A DNA stretch of 64,000 nucleotides from an uncultured Ruegeria sp. (GCF_947504215.1 NZ_CANNGO010000001.1:806001-870000), one strand, 5' to 3'. Positions 34,601-42,617 are shown, numbered from the stretch's first letter. Numbers and translations are program-made. The notes: generated by a model not told the origin, from the letters alone.

Positions 34601-35009
34601 GCAGGCGCAACCTGCCGCGATCAAAACCCAATCTCTGCCAGGTCCAACCGGCGAGTCCAACCGCCTGAGCGAATACCCTCGCCCACCGTTGTTATGCATG
34701 GGTCCCGGAGAAACCGCGGCGCGCGCGCAAGCGGAGTCTGTGATGACCCTTGGTGGGACTGCAATTCAAGCGACGGGCATGCTGGACCTGCATCGGTTGG
34801 AAGACCTGACCGAAATCTCAGGCGTCTTGTGGTGGGGCGATGATGAGACTGCACGTCAGATCGAGCTGTCTCTGGCCCGACGGGATGGCCCTATCCTGCC
34901 CCTGATCCCGGGGAAGCCAGACCGGACGCGTGTACTGGGCGAACGTCATGTTTGCGTCGATACCACAGCAGCGGGTGGCAACGCCGCCTTGTTGGGTGGT
35001 GCGGCATAA
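31611..35009 (+). CDS. putA: Bifunctional proline dehydrogenase / P5C dehydrogenase PutA
   Basis: 1132 residues from ATG 31611 with GGAGA just upstream; the frame is open further upstream but that part overlaps putR. There is no N-terminal ribbon-helix-helix domain. The FAD proline dehydrogenase barrel includes VKLSALHPRYE, VKGAYWDTEIKRAQ (Val342 onward) and FATHNAHTV. The aldehyde dehydrogenase half has PWNFPLAIF (about 656), VAFTGST, AETGG and the catalytic Cys792 in AGQRCSALR. A C-terminal extension of about 110 residues follows, as in other long alphaproteobacterial PutA proteins. Proline is oxidised to glutamate with channelling between the sites; electrons go to quinone and NAD. Confidence 0.95.
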   Translation: MSHNLRTRIDTLTYADQTAILDALIHQAALTDADRSAVCDAAAQLVRDIRSNTSPGMMEVFLAEYGLSTDEGIALMCLAEALLRVPDADTIDALIEDKIAPSDWGKHLGQSSSSLVNASTWALMLTGKVLDEGKASPVGTLRGAIKRLGEPVIRTAVGRAMKEMGRQFVLGETIQSAMKRASGMEEKGYTYSYDMLGEAARTDADAARYHLSYSRAIAAIAEACTHDDIRANPGISVKLSALHPRYELAQEERVMKDLVPRLRSLALLAKSAGMGLNVDAEEADRLSLSMQVIETVMAEPALAGWDGFGIVVQAYGPRAGLVLDTLYEMAQRHDRKLMVRLVKGAYWDTEIKRAQVEGVDGFPVFTHKAATDVSYIANARKLLGMTDRIYPQFATHNAHTVSAIVHMAEDQQYEFQRLHGMGETLHQIVKDQQDTRCRIYAPVGAHRDLLAYLVRRLLENGANSSFVNQIVDENVPPEEVAADPFSTIQTPPAPLPTGPELFQPERPNSKGFDLYHTPTLDMIDAARDQFRTSDWHARPLLSDKAKPGSDEPIVNPADPQDVPGTVSQASAEDVELALASASQWRVQATERARILNAAADLYETHYGELFALLAREAGKSLPDAVAELREAVDFLRYYAANIPDSDPAGTFTCISPWNFPLAIFSGQIAAALATGNAVLAKPAPQTPLIAHRAIQLLHGAGVPRDVLQLLPGGPAVGAALTSDARVSGVAFTGSTVTALKIRTAMAENMRPGTPLIAETGGLNAMIVDSTALPEQAVQSIIESAFQSAGQRCSALRCLYLQEDIAEDVLTMLKGAMDALSVGNPWMISTDCGPVIDELACQGIADHVAQARSEGRVLKELGAPNKGIFVAPTLIEVSGISAMEREIFGPVLHVARFKAQEIDKVIADINATGYGLTFGLHTRIDDRVQHVTESIHAGNIYVNRNQIGAIVGSQPFGGEGLSGTGPKAGGPNYMARFCAPDRQAATGTWDAKADLPAPQAQPAAIKTQSLPGPTGESNRLSEYPRPPLLCMGPGETAARAQAESVMTLGGTAIQATGMLDLHRLEDLTEISGVLWWGDDETARQIELSLARRDGPILPLIPGKPDRTRVLGERHVCVDTTAAGGNAALLGGAA

Positions 35010-35018
35010 CCTTGCCTT

Positions 35019-35046
35019 GACGCTGGGCGCGGAAAAGCCCAGCGTC
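35019..35046 (+). promoter_or_regulatory. Perfect 10-bp hairpin between putA and the rhomboid gene
   Basis: GACGCTGGGC (35019-35028), 8-base loop, GCCCAGCGTC (35037-35046). It begins 10 bp after the putA stop and ends 5 bp before the rhomboid ATG. No T run follows, so it is not a standard terminator. It occupies the place where the rhomboid ribosome-binding site should be. Confidence 0.6.
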
Positions 35047-35051
35047 GCGCC

Positions 35052-35795
35052 ATGTTTCCTATTCGCGACCATAACCCTTCGGGGCGTACCCCTTACGTCG
35101 TCTATGCCCTGATGGCGGCGAACATTCTGATCTTCCTCAGCTATGCCGGGATCATGAATGACGCGCCACTGATCAACAGGTTCTATTTCGATTACGCGAT
35201 CATCCCGGCGCGGATCAGCGACGGGGTGGCCTTCGAGACCTTCGTGACGTCAATGTTCCTGCATGGCGGCTGGATGCATCTGGCGGGCAACATGCTGTTC
35301 CTGTGGATCTTTGGCGACAACCTCGAGGACGAAATGGGCCATGTCCTGTTTCTTGTCTTTTACCTCGTCGCAGGCATCGGAGCCGGTCTGATCCATGTGA
35401 TCACCGCACCCGAGTCGGTTGTGCCGACAATAGGGGCCTCTGGCGCGATTGCTGGTGTCATGGGCGGCTATCTGCTGCTGTTCCCGAAGGCGCGTGTGGA
35501 TATCTTGCTGATCCTGATCGTCTATTTTCGCGTGTTCACGATACCAGCCTTTGTGATGCTTGGCGTCTGGCTGGGCATGCAGTTTCTTGGCAGCCTATCC
35601 AGCAACCCGGACGAAGGCGGCGTCGCCTATTGGGCACATACCGGCGGGTTTGTCGTCGGGTTGCTTCTATGCGTTCCGCTGTGGCTTAAGCGAGGGGGCA
35701 TGGCGTTTTGGAGTCAAACCCACGGGCACCCACCACATCCAGAGGCAAAATACCCCTTGTCCCGTTCGAGAATTCCAAAGATTCCGCGCAAGTGA
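35052..35795 (+). CDS. Rhomboid-family intramembrane serine protease
   Basis: 247 residues with six or seven membrane helices. The catalytic serine is in TIGASGAIAGVMGGY (GASGA) and the histidine in VAYWAHTGGFVVG, the standard rhomboid dyad; the conserved HLAGNMLFLWIFGDNLE loop precedes the serine. The start MFPIRDHNPSGRTPYV is typical of the bacterial group. No Shine-Dalgarno is visible because a hairpin fills the 5' side. It cleaves membrane proteins within helices; its substrate here is not known. It converges on suhB with 24 bp between. Confidence 0.92.
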   Translation: MFPIRDHNPSGRTPYVVYALMAANILIFLSYAGIMNDAPLINRFYFDYAIIPARISDGVAFETFVTSMFLHGGWMHLAGNMLFLWIFGDNLEDEMGHVLFLVFYLVAGIGAGLIHVITAPESVVPTIGASGAIAGVMGGYLLLFPKARVDILLILIVYFRVFTIPAFVMLGVWLGMQFLGSLSSNPDEGGVAYWAHTGGFVVGLLLCVPLWLKRGGMAFWSQTHGHPPHPEAKYPLSRSRIPKIPRK

Positions 35796-35819
35796 CTGTG
35801 GCCAGCCCAAGTAAGGAGC

Positions 35820-36605
35820 TTAGTCTCGGATCACTTTGGCGAACGTGTCAAAGATCGGTTCGTTCGCACAAATGACTTCACCGTCAGTCAGAATATCACC
35901 TTCGGGATTCAGAGGCTGCACAAAACCGCCCGCTTCTTTCACGATGATGATCCCTGCCGCCATGTCCCATGCGTTCAACCGGCGTTCCCAAAACCCTTCG
36001 TAGCGACCGGCGGCGACATAGGCCATGTCGAGCGCGGCAGCACCCCAACGGCGGACACCGGCGCAAGCGGGCATCAGACGCGCGAGATCTTGCAGTGTAG
36101 CGGGCAGGTCTGAACGGCCGCCAAATGGCAACCCTGTCGAGAAGATGGACTCGATCATGCGATGCCGTCCAGACACGCGAATTCGCATATCGTTCATCCA
36201 AGCGCCTTCACCTTTTTCGGCAAAGAACATCTCGTCCTTAGCAGCGTCGTAGATCACACCAGCGACGATATTGCCTTTGTGCTCAAGGGCAATTGAAACG
36301 GCCCAATGCGGCAAGCCATGCAGGAAGTTGGTCGTACCATCCAGGGGATCGACAATCCAGCGGCGGGTTGGATCTTCACCGTCGATCGACCCGCCCTCTT
36401 CGGCCAGCCAGCCGTAAGTCGGGCGCGCGCCCAGAAGTTCTTCCTTGAGAATTGCTTCAGCAGCGATATCAGCCTTGGAGACAAAATCACCCGCGCCCTT
36501 CATCGACACCTGCAAGTTCTCGACTTCACGAAAATCCTTGACCAAAGAACGGCCCGCCTTGCGCGCGGCCTTGATCATGATGTTGAGATTTGCACTGCCA
36601 ACCAT
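35820..36605 (-). CDS. suhB: Inositol-1-monophosphatase SuhB
   Basis: 261 residues. Metal and catalytic motifs of the family are present: SKADIAAE, WLAEEGG (Glu), WIVDPLDGTTNFLHG (Asp-Asp) and NAWDMAAGIIIVKEAGG. It dephosphorylates inositol 1-phosphate and similar substrates with Mg2+; in E. coli SuhB also takes part in rRNA antitermination complexes. It is preceded by a 98-bp gap to metR and convergent with the rhomboid gene. Confidence 0.93.
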   Translation of the reverse strand: MVGSANLNIMIKAARKAGRSLVKDFREVENLQVSMKGAGDFVSKADIAAEAILKEELLGARPTYGWLAEEGGSIDGEDPTRRWIVDPLDGTTNFLHGLPHWAVSIALEHKGNIVAGVIYDAAKDEMFFAEKGEGAWMNDMRIRVSGRHRMIESIFSTGLPFGGRSDLPATLQDLARLMPACAGVRRWGAAALDMAYVAAGRYEGFWERRLNAWDMAAGIIIVKEAGGFVQPLNPEGDILTDGEVICANEPIFDTFAKVIRD

Positions 36606-36703
36606 TGTCCAAAGGCTCCTGTCCGGTCAAACCGCGCGTATACTGACGCTAGGCGCCCTTGCCAAGAGGAATGATGCGCATAGCTGCCCCGCAAGAAACG
36701 CCG

Positions 36704-37609
36704 CTACTGAGCCTGCAGCTTACGCGCCTCGTCACGCGCCAGTTTCACCAGCTCTTGCACAAAGGGTTTTTCCAAATCTTCGGAGCGAACGGCTGCATAC
36801 AGGCGGCGGGTTATACCTTCTTTTGTCAGTGGTCGCGTAACATAGTCCGAGTTGTATTTGACCTCTCGTACGACCCAATCCGGCAGGACCGAAATCCCGC
36901 GATTAGATGCGACCAACAGCAATATGACTGCCGTCAGTTCGACCTGTCGGATCGTTGCCGGTTCGACCCGTGCAGGGATTAGCAACTGGCTGAACACGTC
37001 CAGCCGTGTTCGTTCCACCGGATAGGTAATCAGGGTCTGGCCACGGAAATCTTCGGCTTCGATGAATTCCTTTTGCGCCAACGGATGCGAAGAGGCTGCA
37101 ACGAATACCGCGTTATAGTCGAACAGTTCGACAAACTCGACACCTGGCAAATCCTCGGGATCCGAGGATACAACCAGATCGACCTCTTCCTTTTGCAACG
37201 CAGGCAGTGCGTCGAAGGCCAAACCCGGACGAATGTCGACATCCACGTCACCCCAGGACTTTCGAAACGCCTCAAGCACCGGGAACAACCACTCAAAACA
37301 GGCATGGCATTCAATTGCGATATGCATTCGGCCAGTGCGGCCATCCCTGAGCGATGAAAACTCGTGCTGTGTGGCCTCAACCTGCGGCAAAATCTGCTCG
37401 GCAAGGCGCAACAGACGTAAGCCTGCAGCAGACAGTTTCATAGGTTTTGAGCGACGCAGAAACAACTCGACCCCGGCCTGATCTTCCAGGCCTTTGATCT
37501 GGTGGCTCAACGCTGACTGGGTGATATTCAGCTGATCTGCCGCCCGCGCAAGCCCACCACATTCATGGATCGCTTTAACTGTCCGCAAATGCCGAAATTC
37601 AATATGCAT
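36704..37609 (-). CDS. metR: LysR-family regulator MetR
   Basis: 301 residues. LysR winged helix: RHLRTVKAIHECGGLARAADQL and ITQSALSHQIKGLEDQAGVELF (residues about 5-52). The effector domain (FEWLFPVLEAF, DLVVSSDPED, VAASSHPLA) is that of MetR, which senses homocysteine. Diverges from metF with 94 bp between; a 26-bp near-perfect palindrome lies in that gap, close to its own start. It probably activates metF and other methionine genes and represses itself. Confidence 0.9.
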   Translation of the reverse strand: MHIEFRHLRTVKAIHECGGLARAADQLNITQSALSHQIKGLEDQAGVELFLRRSKPMKLSAAGLRLLRLAEQILPQVEATQHEFSSLRDGRTGRMHIAIECHACFEWLFPVLEAFRKSWGDVDVDIRPGLAFDALPALQKEEVDLVVSSDPEDLPGVEFVELFDYNAVFVAASSHPLAQKEFIEAEDFRGQTLITYPVERTRLDVFSQLLIPARVEPATIRQVELTAVILLLVASNRGISVLPDWVVREVKYNSDYVTRPLTKEGITRRLYAAVRSEDLEKPFVQELVKLARDEARKLQAQ

Positions 37610-37620
37610 GATTTACTGCG

Positions 37621-37646
37621 CTCATGTTGTTCTTGAACAATATGAG
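37621..37646. promoter_or_regulatory. 26-bp near-perfect palindrome in the metR-metF gap
   Basis: Arms of 12 bp on each side of a central TT, matching at 11 of 12 positions; the inner core is TTGTTC-TT-GAACAA (37627-37640). It lies 12 bp upstream of the metR start. LysR-type proteins bind interrupted dyads like this; MetR sites are usually written TGAA-N5-TTCA, which this does not match exactly. Confidence 0.65.
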
Positions 37647-37703
37647 TTTGTCTCACAATGCGTCACATGGCACAAGTGGCCTAATTGATCCAATGAGGCC
37701 GTT

Positions 37704-38570
37704 ATGACCAAACCTGAAATTTCATTCGAGTTCTTCCCTCCAAAATCTCTGGAAGCGTCATTCCGCCTTTGGGACACCGTGCAAACGCTGGCCCCAATAG
37801 ACCCGCGGTTCGTCTCGGTCACATACGGTGCTGGTGGCACGACCCGAGAGTTGACGCGGGATGCTGTTTCAACTCTGCACAAATCCTCGGGGCTGCCCGT
37901 GGCTGCGCATTTGACCTGTGTCGATGCCTCCCGGCAGGAGACATTGGACATCGCAGACACCTTCGCCCGCGCGGGTGTTCAGGACATCGTTGCGCTGAGA
38001 GGCGACCCCCCCAAAGGCCAAGACCGGTTCGAACCGCATCCGGAAGGGTTTGCCAACTCGGTCGAGTTGATTTCCGCGCTGGCTGAGACCGAGATGTTCT
38101 GCATTCGTGTCGGCGCCTATCCGGACACTCACCCCGAGGCCCAAAGCGTCAGTGCCGGGATTGACTGGCTCAAGGCCAAACTGGACGCTGGGGCCGACGA
38201 AGCTCTGACCCAGTTCTTTTTTGAGGCCGAAACCTTTTTCCGCTTTCGGGATGCCTGTGCCAAGGCTGGTATCGACAAGCCGATCGTTCCGGGAATATTG
38301 CCGATCGAGAACTGGAAAGGCGCGCGTAAATTTGCCCAGCGCTGTGGTGCCCATATTCCGAACTGGCTGGACCAGGCATTCGACAAGGCCGTTCGCGATG
38401 ATCGCGAGGACCTGCTGGCGACCGCCCTGTGTACGGAACTGTGCTCGGACCTAATCGACGGCGGCGTCGACAAGCTGCATTTCTACACGCTCAATCGTCC
38501 GGAACTGACGCGCGACGTCTGCTTTGCGTTGGGCATCACGCCCAAAACGGAATTGCAAAACGTCGCTTGA
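37704..38570 (+). CDS. metF: 5,10-methylenetetrahydrofolate reductase MetF
   Basis: 288 residues. ISFEFFPPKSLEASF at the N-terminus contains the catalytic Glu of MetF, then FVSVTYGAGGTTRE, AHLTCVDASRQE and DIVALRGDPPKG, all typical. FAD enzyme that makes 5-methyltetrahydrofolate for methionine synthase. Under presumed control of the divergent metR. A strong intrinsic terminator follows 20 bp after the stop. Confidence 0.95.
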   Translation: MTKPEISFEFFPPKSLEASFRLWDTVQTLAPIDPRFVSVTYGAGGTTRELTRDAVSTLHKSSGLPVAAHLTCVDASRQETLDIADTFARAGVQDIVALRGDPPKGQDRFEPHPEGFANSVELISALAETEMFCIRVGAYPDTHPEAQSVSAGIDWLKAKLDAGADEALTQFFFEAETFFRFRDACAKAGIDKPIVPGILPIENWKGARKFAQRCGAHIPNWLDQAFDKAVRDDREDLLATALCTELCSDLIDGGVDKLHFYTLNRPELTRDVCFALGITPKTELQNVA

Positions 38571-38589
38571 TTCCCAAGCCTGCCTGCAA

Positions 38590-38623
38590 AACGCCCGGGT
38601 CACTAAACGGCCCGGGTGTTTTT
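38590..38623 (+). terminator. Intrinsic terminator of metF
   Basis: A 10-bp stem (AACGCCCGGG / CCCGGGTGTT, one G-T pair) with an 11-base loop, directly followed by more T (five T in a row from 38619). Confidence 0.8.
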
Positions 38624-38795
38624 GCGACCATATTTGTGTGATCCATTTCACAGCTCAGCGTTTCGCCGAATTCCAAAGACGGAACAATCCGGTCGTCGCA
38701 TCTAAATTGTAGCGGCAACTACCCTCAAAGCTCTGGAAAAATTGACAAAAATGTGGCGCTGCTCACACTGAGGATGTGTAGTTGTTTTTAGTTTA

Positions 38796-39479
38796 ATGAG
38801 TGATTTGAGTATGGAGCCTGTAGATAAGATAAATGCGCGCACTGACGCGCTGGCGGACTTGGGACTGGCCGCAAATGCCAGCCCGGATGACATTCGAAAC
38901 GCATGGCGGCAGATTGCCTTCCATGCCCATCCAGACCACACGGGCGGTGACTGTGCCGACTTTTCGCGCGCTAAAGTTGCCTATGACTTTCTGCGCAAAC
39001 AGGGGCTCACCGTCAAAGGTGCCGCGAATTCTGCAGCGCGGCGGCCCCGGCGCCCGCGTCTAAAAAAGCGCATGATCGAATTGGCCCAGCAAGAAATCAC
39101 GTCTTGCCGGGCACTGCTGAACCCGGAACAGGCGCTCTCACACGACTCAGGGTTACGTGAGACCGTGCCAGACAGAGAACACTTCAAGGCATCGGATCAC
39201 GTCCCGGAAGCCATAGGATGCTATGGGCGCAATCTGACTTATTTCGTAACCACTTCGGTATGTGAAGGTGCAAACCGCGTGGCTTTGCCAACAAGTGTTC
39301 TAACCAACAACCGGCATATGGAAACGGAAGTGCTAAGCTTTCAATCAAAAGACATAGGCGCTGGTGAAGTCGTCGTTCCCGACACCATCTGCGAAAGCAA
39401 ATTTCCAGGCGCCAAAAGTGTTCGGATCAGGTTTGAAGCCAATCAAGACATGCGTGACGAATTCTGGTTGGCCAGTTAG
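38796..39479 (+). CDS. J-domain protein
   Basis: 227 residues. Residues about 15-70 form a short J domain: DALADLGLAANASPDDIRNAWRQIAFHAHPDHTGG, with the essential HPD, then FSRAKVAYDFLRKQG. A basic linker AARRPRRPRLKKRM follows, and the C-terminal 130 residues have no recognisable domain. J domains stimulate DnaK-type chaperones; this one probably brings an unknown client or acts as a regulator. The start at 38796 has no clear ribosome site; ATG 38811 (MEPVDK) would also keep the J domain. It is a single gene between two terminators. Confidence 0.75.
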   Translation: MSDLSMEPVDKINARTDALADLGLAANASPDDIRNAWRQIAFHAHPDHTGGDCADFSRAKVAYDFLRKQGLTVKGAANSAARRPRRPRLKKRMIELAQQEITSCRALLNPEQALSHDSGLRETVPDREHFKASDHVPEAIGCYGRNLTYFVTTSVCEGANRVALPTSVLTNNRHMETEVLSFQSKDIGAGEVVVPDTICESKFPGAKSVRIRFEANQDMRDEFWLAS

Positions 39480-39493
39480 GTCGCAAAGAAAAA

Positions 39494-39514
39494 CCCGGCT
39501 CGTGAGGAGCCGGG
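39494..39514 (-). terminator. Intrinsic terminator between J-domain and YHS genes
   Basis: Perfect 8-bp stem CCCGGCTC / GAGCCGGG with a 5-base loop. Read on the minus strand the stem is followed by TTTTTCTTT, so it is a strong terminator for the YHS gene; it can also serve the J-domain gene on the plus strand. Confidence 0.85.
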
Positions 39515-39539
39515 CTTGATTATTACATATTACAAACTT

Positions 39540-40058
39540 TTAGTTTGTGACGGGACCTTCCGAAGTGAACTTGGGAATAACGCTGGACGACGCATCCGCA
39601 GGCTCGATGCCGGGCCAATTGCCTTCGGCCAGATTGATATTGCCAGGGACGTCTTCTTCCCAGAAACCGACAACAACATCAGTTATGTTGAGGTACAGCT
39701 TGTCATCAACGATACGCCACAGGTTCGGGTTCGCCGGAACTTTGCCGCCGCGCGACACGCCATAGGCGCAGTGGCCATCATACTGTGGCGCATAGTAGGC
39801 AGGGTTCTCCAGAAACTTATCGCGGTTTTCTTCCGAGGCAAAAGCCCAGGTAGCGCCGTTATAGTCTGCGGTGATGTGAGCTTGCCCACGCACAGGTTCA
39901 GGCTGAGACTGGCCAACGGCAACCTGATCCAGGCTGCGGTAGGCAACCACGTCGTAGCCAGAAACGGCAAATCCAGTTCCATCAACATATTGCGGACCGG
40001 CAAAAGCCGGAACGGCAAGGGCAATGGCCGCTGCGATTGAAAGGGCAAAACGTTTCAT
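39540..40058 (-). CDS. Exported YHS-domain protein
   Basis: 172 residues from ATG 40058 (AAAGGA 8 bases upstream; another ATG at 40076). A signal peptide MKRFALSIAAAIALAVPAFA is clear. The mature protein has the YHS fold, GFAVSGYDVVAYRSL, ATWAFASEENRDKFLENPAYYAPQYDGHCAYGVSRG split over about 60 residues, with one Cys (HCAYG) and several Tyr typical for the group. YHS-domain proteins are linked to metal or copper handling but this exported subgroup is not assigned. Followed by a strong terminator. Confidence 0.82.
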   Translation of the reverse strand: MKRFALSIAAAIALAVPAFAGPQYVDGTGFAVSGYDVVAYRSLDQVAVGQSQPEPVRGQAHITADYNGATWAFASEENRDKFLENPAYYAPQYDGHCAYGVSRGGKVPANPNLWRIVDDKLYLNITDVVVGFWEEDVPGNINLAEGNWPGIEPADASSSVIPKFTSEGPVTN

Positions 40059-40306
40059 AAGGACAATCCTTTTCATGTCATCTGCATCAGGGGTGCCGTG
40101 TTGGCGCGATCACGCAGACAATAAGCGATTCTTCCCAACTTCGTAGTCCTGCTCGCGCCGCTGTGACCACGGACGAAAAAACGTGAGAAGTTGCCCGCTG
40201 ATTATTACAGGTTATGTCCCATGTTCGGGGTTGGAACATGAAAGTTGCAACATTAGCTGTAGATGCGTCGGGATCGCGGCCCCGAAAACGTCAAGAAAGG
40301 CAAAAG

Positions 40307-41185
40307 ATGAGCGACCAATCCACTTACACTCCTCCAAGCGTCTGGACCTGGGACAGCGAAAGCGGCGGACAATTCGCCAACATAAACCGACCAATCGCCG
40401 GAGCCACCCATGACAAAGACTTGTCTGTTGGGCGCCATCCTCTGCAATTGTATTCTCTGGCGACCCCCAATGGTGTCAAAGTGACCATCATGCTCGAAGA
40501 GTTGTTGGCACTCGGCCATGAAGGTGCCGAGTACAATGCCTGGCTGATCAATATCGGCGAGGGGGATCAGTTCGGTTCAGGTTTTGTCGACGCCAACCCG
40601 AATTCCAAGATCCCGGCGCTTTGGGATCGGTCAGGCGAAGAACCCCTGCGTGTGTTTGAAAGCGCGTCGATCCTATTTCATTTGGCTGAAAAATTTGACG
40701 AATTCCTTCCCAAGTCCGGCCCCGAACGCACCGAGGTCATGAACTGGGTATTCTGGCAGATGGGCAGCGCGCCGTATCTGGGTGGTGGGTTTGGGCATTT
40801 CTATGCTTATGCGCCTGAGAAGTGGGAGTACCCAATCAACCGGTTTGCAATGGAAGCTAAGCGCCAACTGGATGTTCTGGACCGGGAACTGGCCGGCAAG
40901 ACCTATATCGCAGGCGAGGACTACACGATTGCCGATATGGCGATCTGGCCGTGGTACGGTCAATTGGTGCTGGGACGTCTTTACAGCGCGGCTGAGTTTC
41001 TCGATGTAGATTCCTACAAAAACGTCATGCGATGGGCCAAACTGATTGATGATCGCCCTGCCGTAAAACGCGGTCGCATGGTCAATCGTCCCTTTGGCGA
41101 GCCGCATACGCAGCTTCACGAGCGTCACGAAGCCAGTGATTTCGAAACGCGCACCCAAGACAAGCTGGAAGCCAGCGTCGACTAA
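40307..41185 (+). CDS. yghU: Glutathione transferase-like disulfide oxidoreductase YghU
   Basis: 292 residues from ATG 40307, with AAAGG about 7 bases upstream; upstream in-frame codons are not protein-like. Very close to E. coli YghU: VWTWDSESGGQFANINRP, GRHPLQLYSLATPNGVKVTIMLEELLALG, GFVDANPNSKIPALWD, MNWVFWQ and RPAVKRGRMVN. Nu-class GST fold that binds two glutathiones and has disulfide-bond reductase activity. Single gene. Confidence 0.93.
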   Translation: MSDQSTYTPPSVWTWDSESGGQFANINRPIAGATHDKDLSVGRHPLQLYSLATPNGVKVTIMLEELLALGHEGAEYNAWLINIGEGDQFGSGFVDANPNSKIPALWDRSGEEPLRVFESASILFHLAEKFDEFLPKSGPERTEVMNWVFWQMGSAPYLGGGFGHFYAYAPEKWEYPINRFAMEAKRQLDVLDRELAGKTYIAGEDYTIADMAIWPWYGQLVLGRLYSAAEFLDVDSYKNVMRWAKLIDDRPAVKRGRMVNRPFGEPHTQLHERHEASDFETRTQDKLEASVD

Positions 41186-41200
41186 CGTTACGCCATACCT

Positions 41201-41230
41201 CATCACGCGGCGCGCAGGTGCTGCGTGATG
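41201..41230. terminator. Hairpin between convergent yghU and sseB-like genes
   Basis: An 11-bp stem with one G-T pair (CATCACGCGGC / GCTGCGTGATG) and an 8-base loop. No T run on either strand; termination is likely but not certain. Confidence 0.45.
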
Positions 41231-41248
41231 TCCTGCCCTACAGCTTGG

Positions 41249-42037
41249 TTACTTCAGGATCGGCGGTTTGTCGGGATTGCTGCCTGGGACCTGTCGCACC
41301 GGATTAGCCACTTCCGGCTGCGGTAGATCAAATCTTAAACCCGTTTTTGCCAGCAGTGCCGCCGCCGCGTCTTCGGGTGCAAAAAACCCGACATCCATTG
41401 CGCCCGCTTCTATTCCTGAAAATGTCAGTGCTTCGGAGGCTGCCTTGGCCAGCGCGGTTTCTGCGCCTTCAATTGCGCCAACAAATCCCAGTAGATGCCC
41501 CATCGCCCCACCGTCAGATTTTGTTGCCACCAAGTAAGCCGCGTGGGCAAATCCTCCGGCCGTCGCCAGCTTGGCGTCCAATGCAGTCAACAACTTGTCC
41601 GGCAGGCCAGATGGCGGCAAAAACTCTGCCAGTTTTTCCTGCACTTCCTCAGGGGTGTGCTGCAACGTTGTTGCCAACCAGCCCAGCGCCTCTGCCGGGA
41701 TCAACATCGACGAGGGGGCGGTTTCGAGGTTTAGCCCCATGCCGATCCCCTGCCCTGCCAACATTGACGACAATACCCGGCCAGACAACGCCACATAGGG
41801 TACGGGACGACCCGCGAATTGCGCCAATCGTTCCTCGCGGTCAAAACCCAGCACGAAACGCCCATCCGCAACATCAAACACTTCGGGCGAGATGTTTTCA
41901 TCCCGCGCTTCTTCGGTCAGCATCAGGAACAGCTCGCTATCCGACAACCGTTCAAAAAACTTAAGCCTGCTGGCATCATCCTGCGGGGCAGCCTGCATCT
42001 CGGCATGGGCGGCGTCCAACGCCGTGGTCTCAGTCAT
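41249..42037 (-). CDS. SseB-family protein
   Basis: 262 residues. The N-terminal half (LKFFERLSDSELFLMLTEEA, VFDVADGRFVLGFDREERLAQFAG, YVALSGRVLSSML) is the SseB domain found in Rhodobacteraceae; the C-terminal half, with GGFAHAAYLVATKSDGG, is the SseB C-terminal part. In E. coli the homologue was named as enhancer of serine sensitivity; the molecular role is not known. Its first codons overlap the glycosylase gene by 8 bp. Confidence 0.8.
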   Translation of the reverse strand: MTETTALDAAHAEMQAAPQDDASRLKFFERLSDSELFLMLTEEARDENISPEVFDVADGRFVLGFDREERLAQFAGRPVPYVALSGRVLSSMLAGQGIGMGLNLETAPSSMLIPAEALGWLATTLQHTPEEVQEKLAEFLPPSGLPDKLLTALDAKLATAGGFAHAAYLVATKSDGGAMGHLLGFVGAIEGAETALAKAASEALTFSGIEAGAMDVGFFAPEDAAAALLAKTGLRFDLPQPEVANPVRQVPGSNPDKPPILK

Positions 42038-42617
42038 TCAACACCTCTTGAACCCTAGCGCGCAAGACCGGCAGCAGATCAGCCTCGAACCATGGGTTTT
42101 TTTTCAGCCATGCCGTATTGCGCCACGACGGATGAGGCAAGGCAAAGACCTGCGGCGCATAGTCCTGCCAATTTCGAACCGTTTCAGTCACCGAACTGCG
42201 CACGCCGAGATGGTATTTATGCGCATGCCCTCCGACCAGCACGGTCAAGGGAACCTGTCCCAACGCCCGCATCACCCGATCATGCCAGGTAGAGCTACAA
42301 ATGGCAGGCGGCGGCAAATCCGCCTTCCGCGCGTCATAGCCTGGGAAACAGAACGCCATCGGCACGATGGAAACACGCGCCCGGTCATAAAATACTGTCT
42401 GATCTATCCCCAACCAGTCGCGCAAACGGTCCCCTGACGGATCAGTGAAAGGTCGCCCCGATTCATGAACGCGGGCGCCGGGTGCCTGACCGGCAATCAG
42501 AATAGGAGTTCCCGGCTGAAACCACACGACCGGGCGCGGCTCATGCGCTGTTTCCGTTTGCGCAAATGTGTCAGCGCAAATCCGGCATGCGTTGATTTCG
42601 TCTGCCAAGCTTTTCAT
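42030..42617 (-). CDS. Uracil-DNA glycosylase family protein
   Basis: 195 residues from ATG 42617; a GTG start 12 codons upstream is possible. The family pattern of COG1573 is visible: ACRIC near the start, WFQPGTPILIAGQAPGARVHESGRPFTDPSGDRLRDWLG, and HPSWRN near the C-terminus, with the histidine that contacts the flipped base. The four-cysteine iron-sulfur pattern of family 4 is incomplete (only two of the cysteines are placed as expected), so this is a divergent branch and its activity on uracil is inferred. Stop overlaps the next gene. Confidence 0.82.
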   Translation of the reverse strand: MKSLADEINACRICADTFAQTETAHEPRPVVWFQPGTPILIAGQAPGARVHESGRPFTDPSGDRLRDWLGIDQTVFYDRARVSIVPMAFCFPGYDARKADLPPPAICSSTWHDRVMRALGQVPLTVLVGGHAHKYHLGVRSSVTETVRNWQDYAPQVFALPHPSWRNTAWLKKNPWFEADLLPVLRARVQEVLND

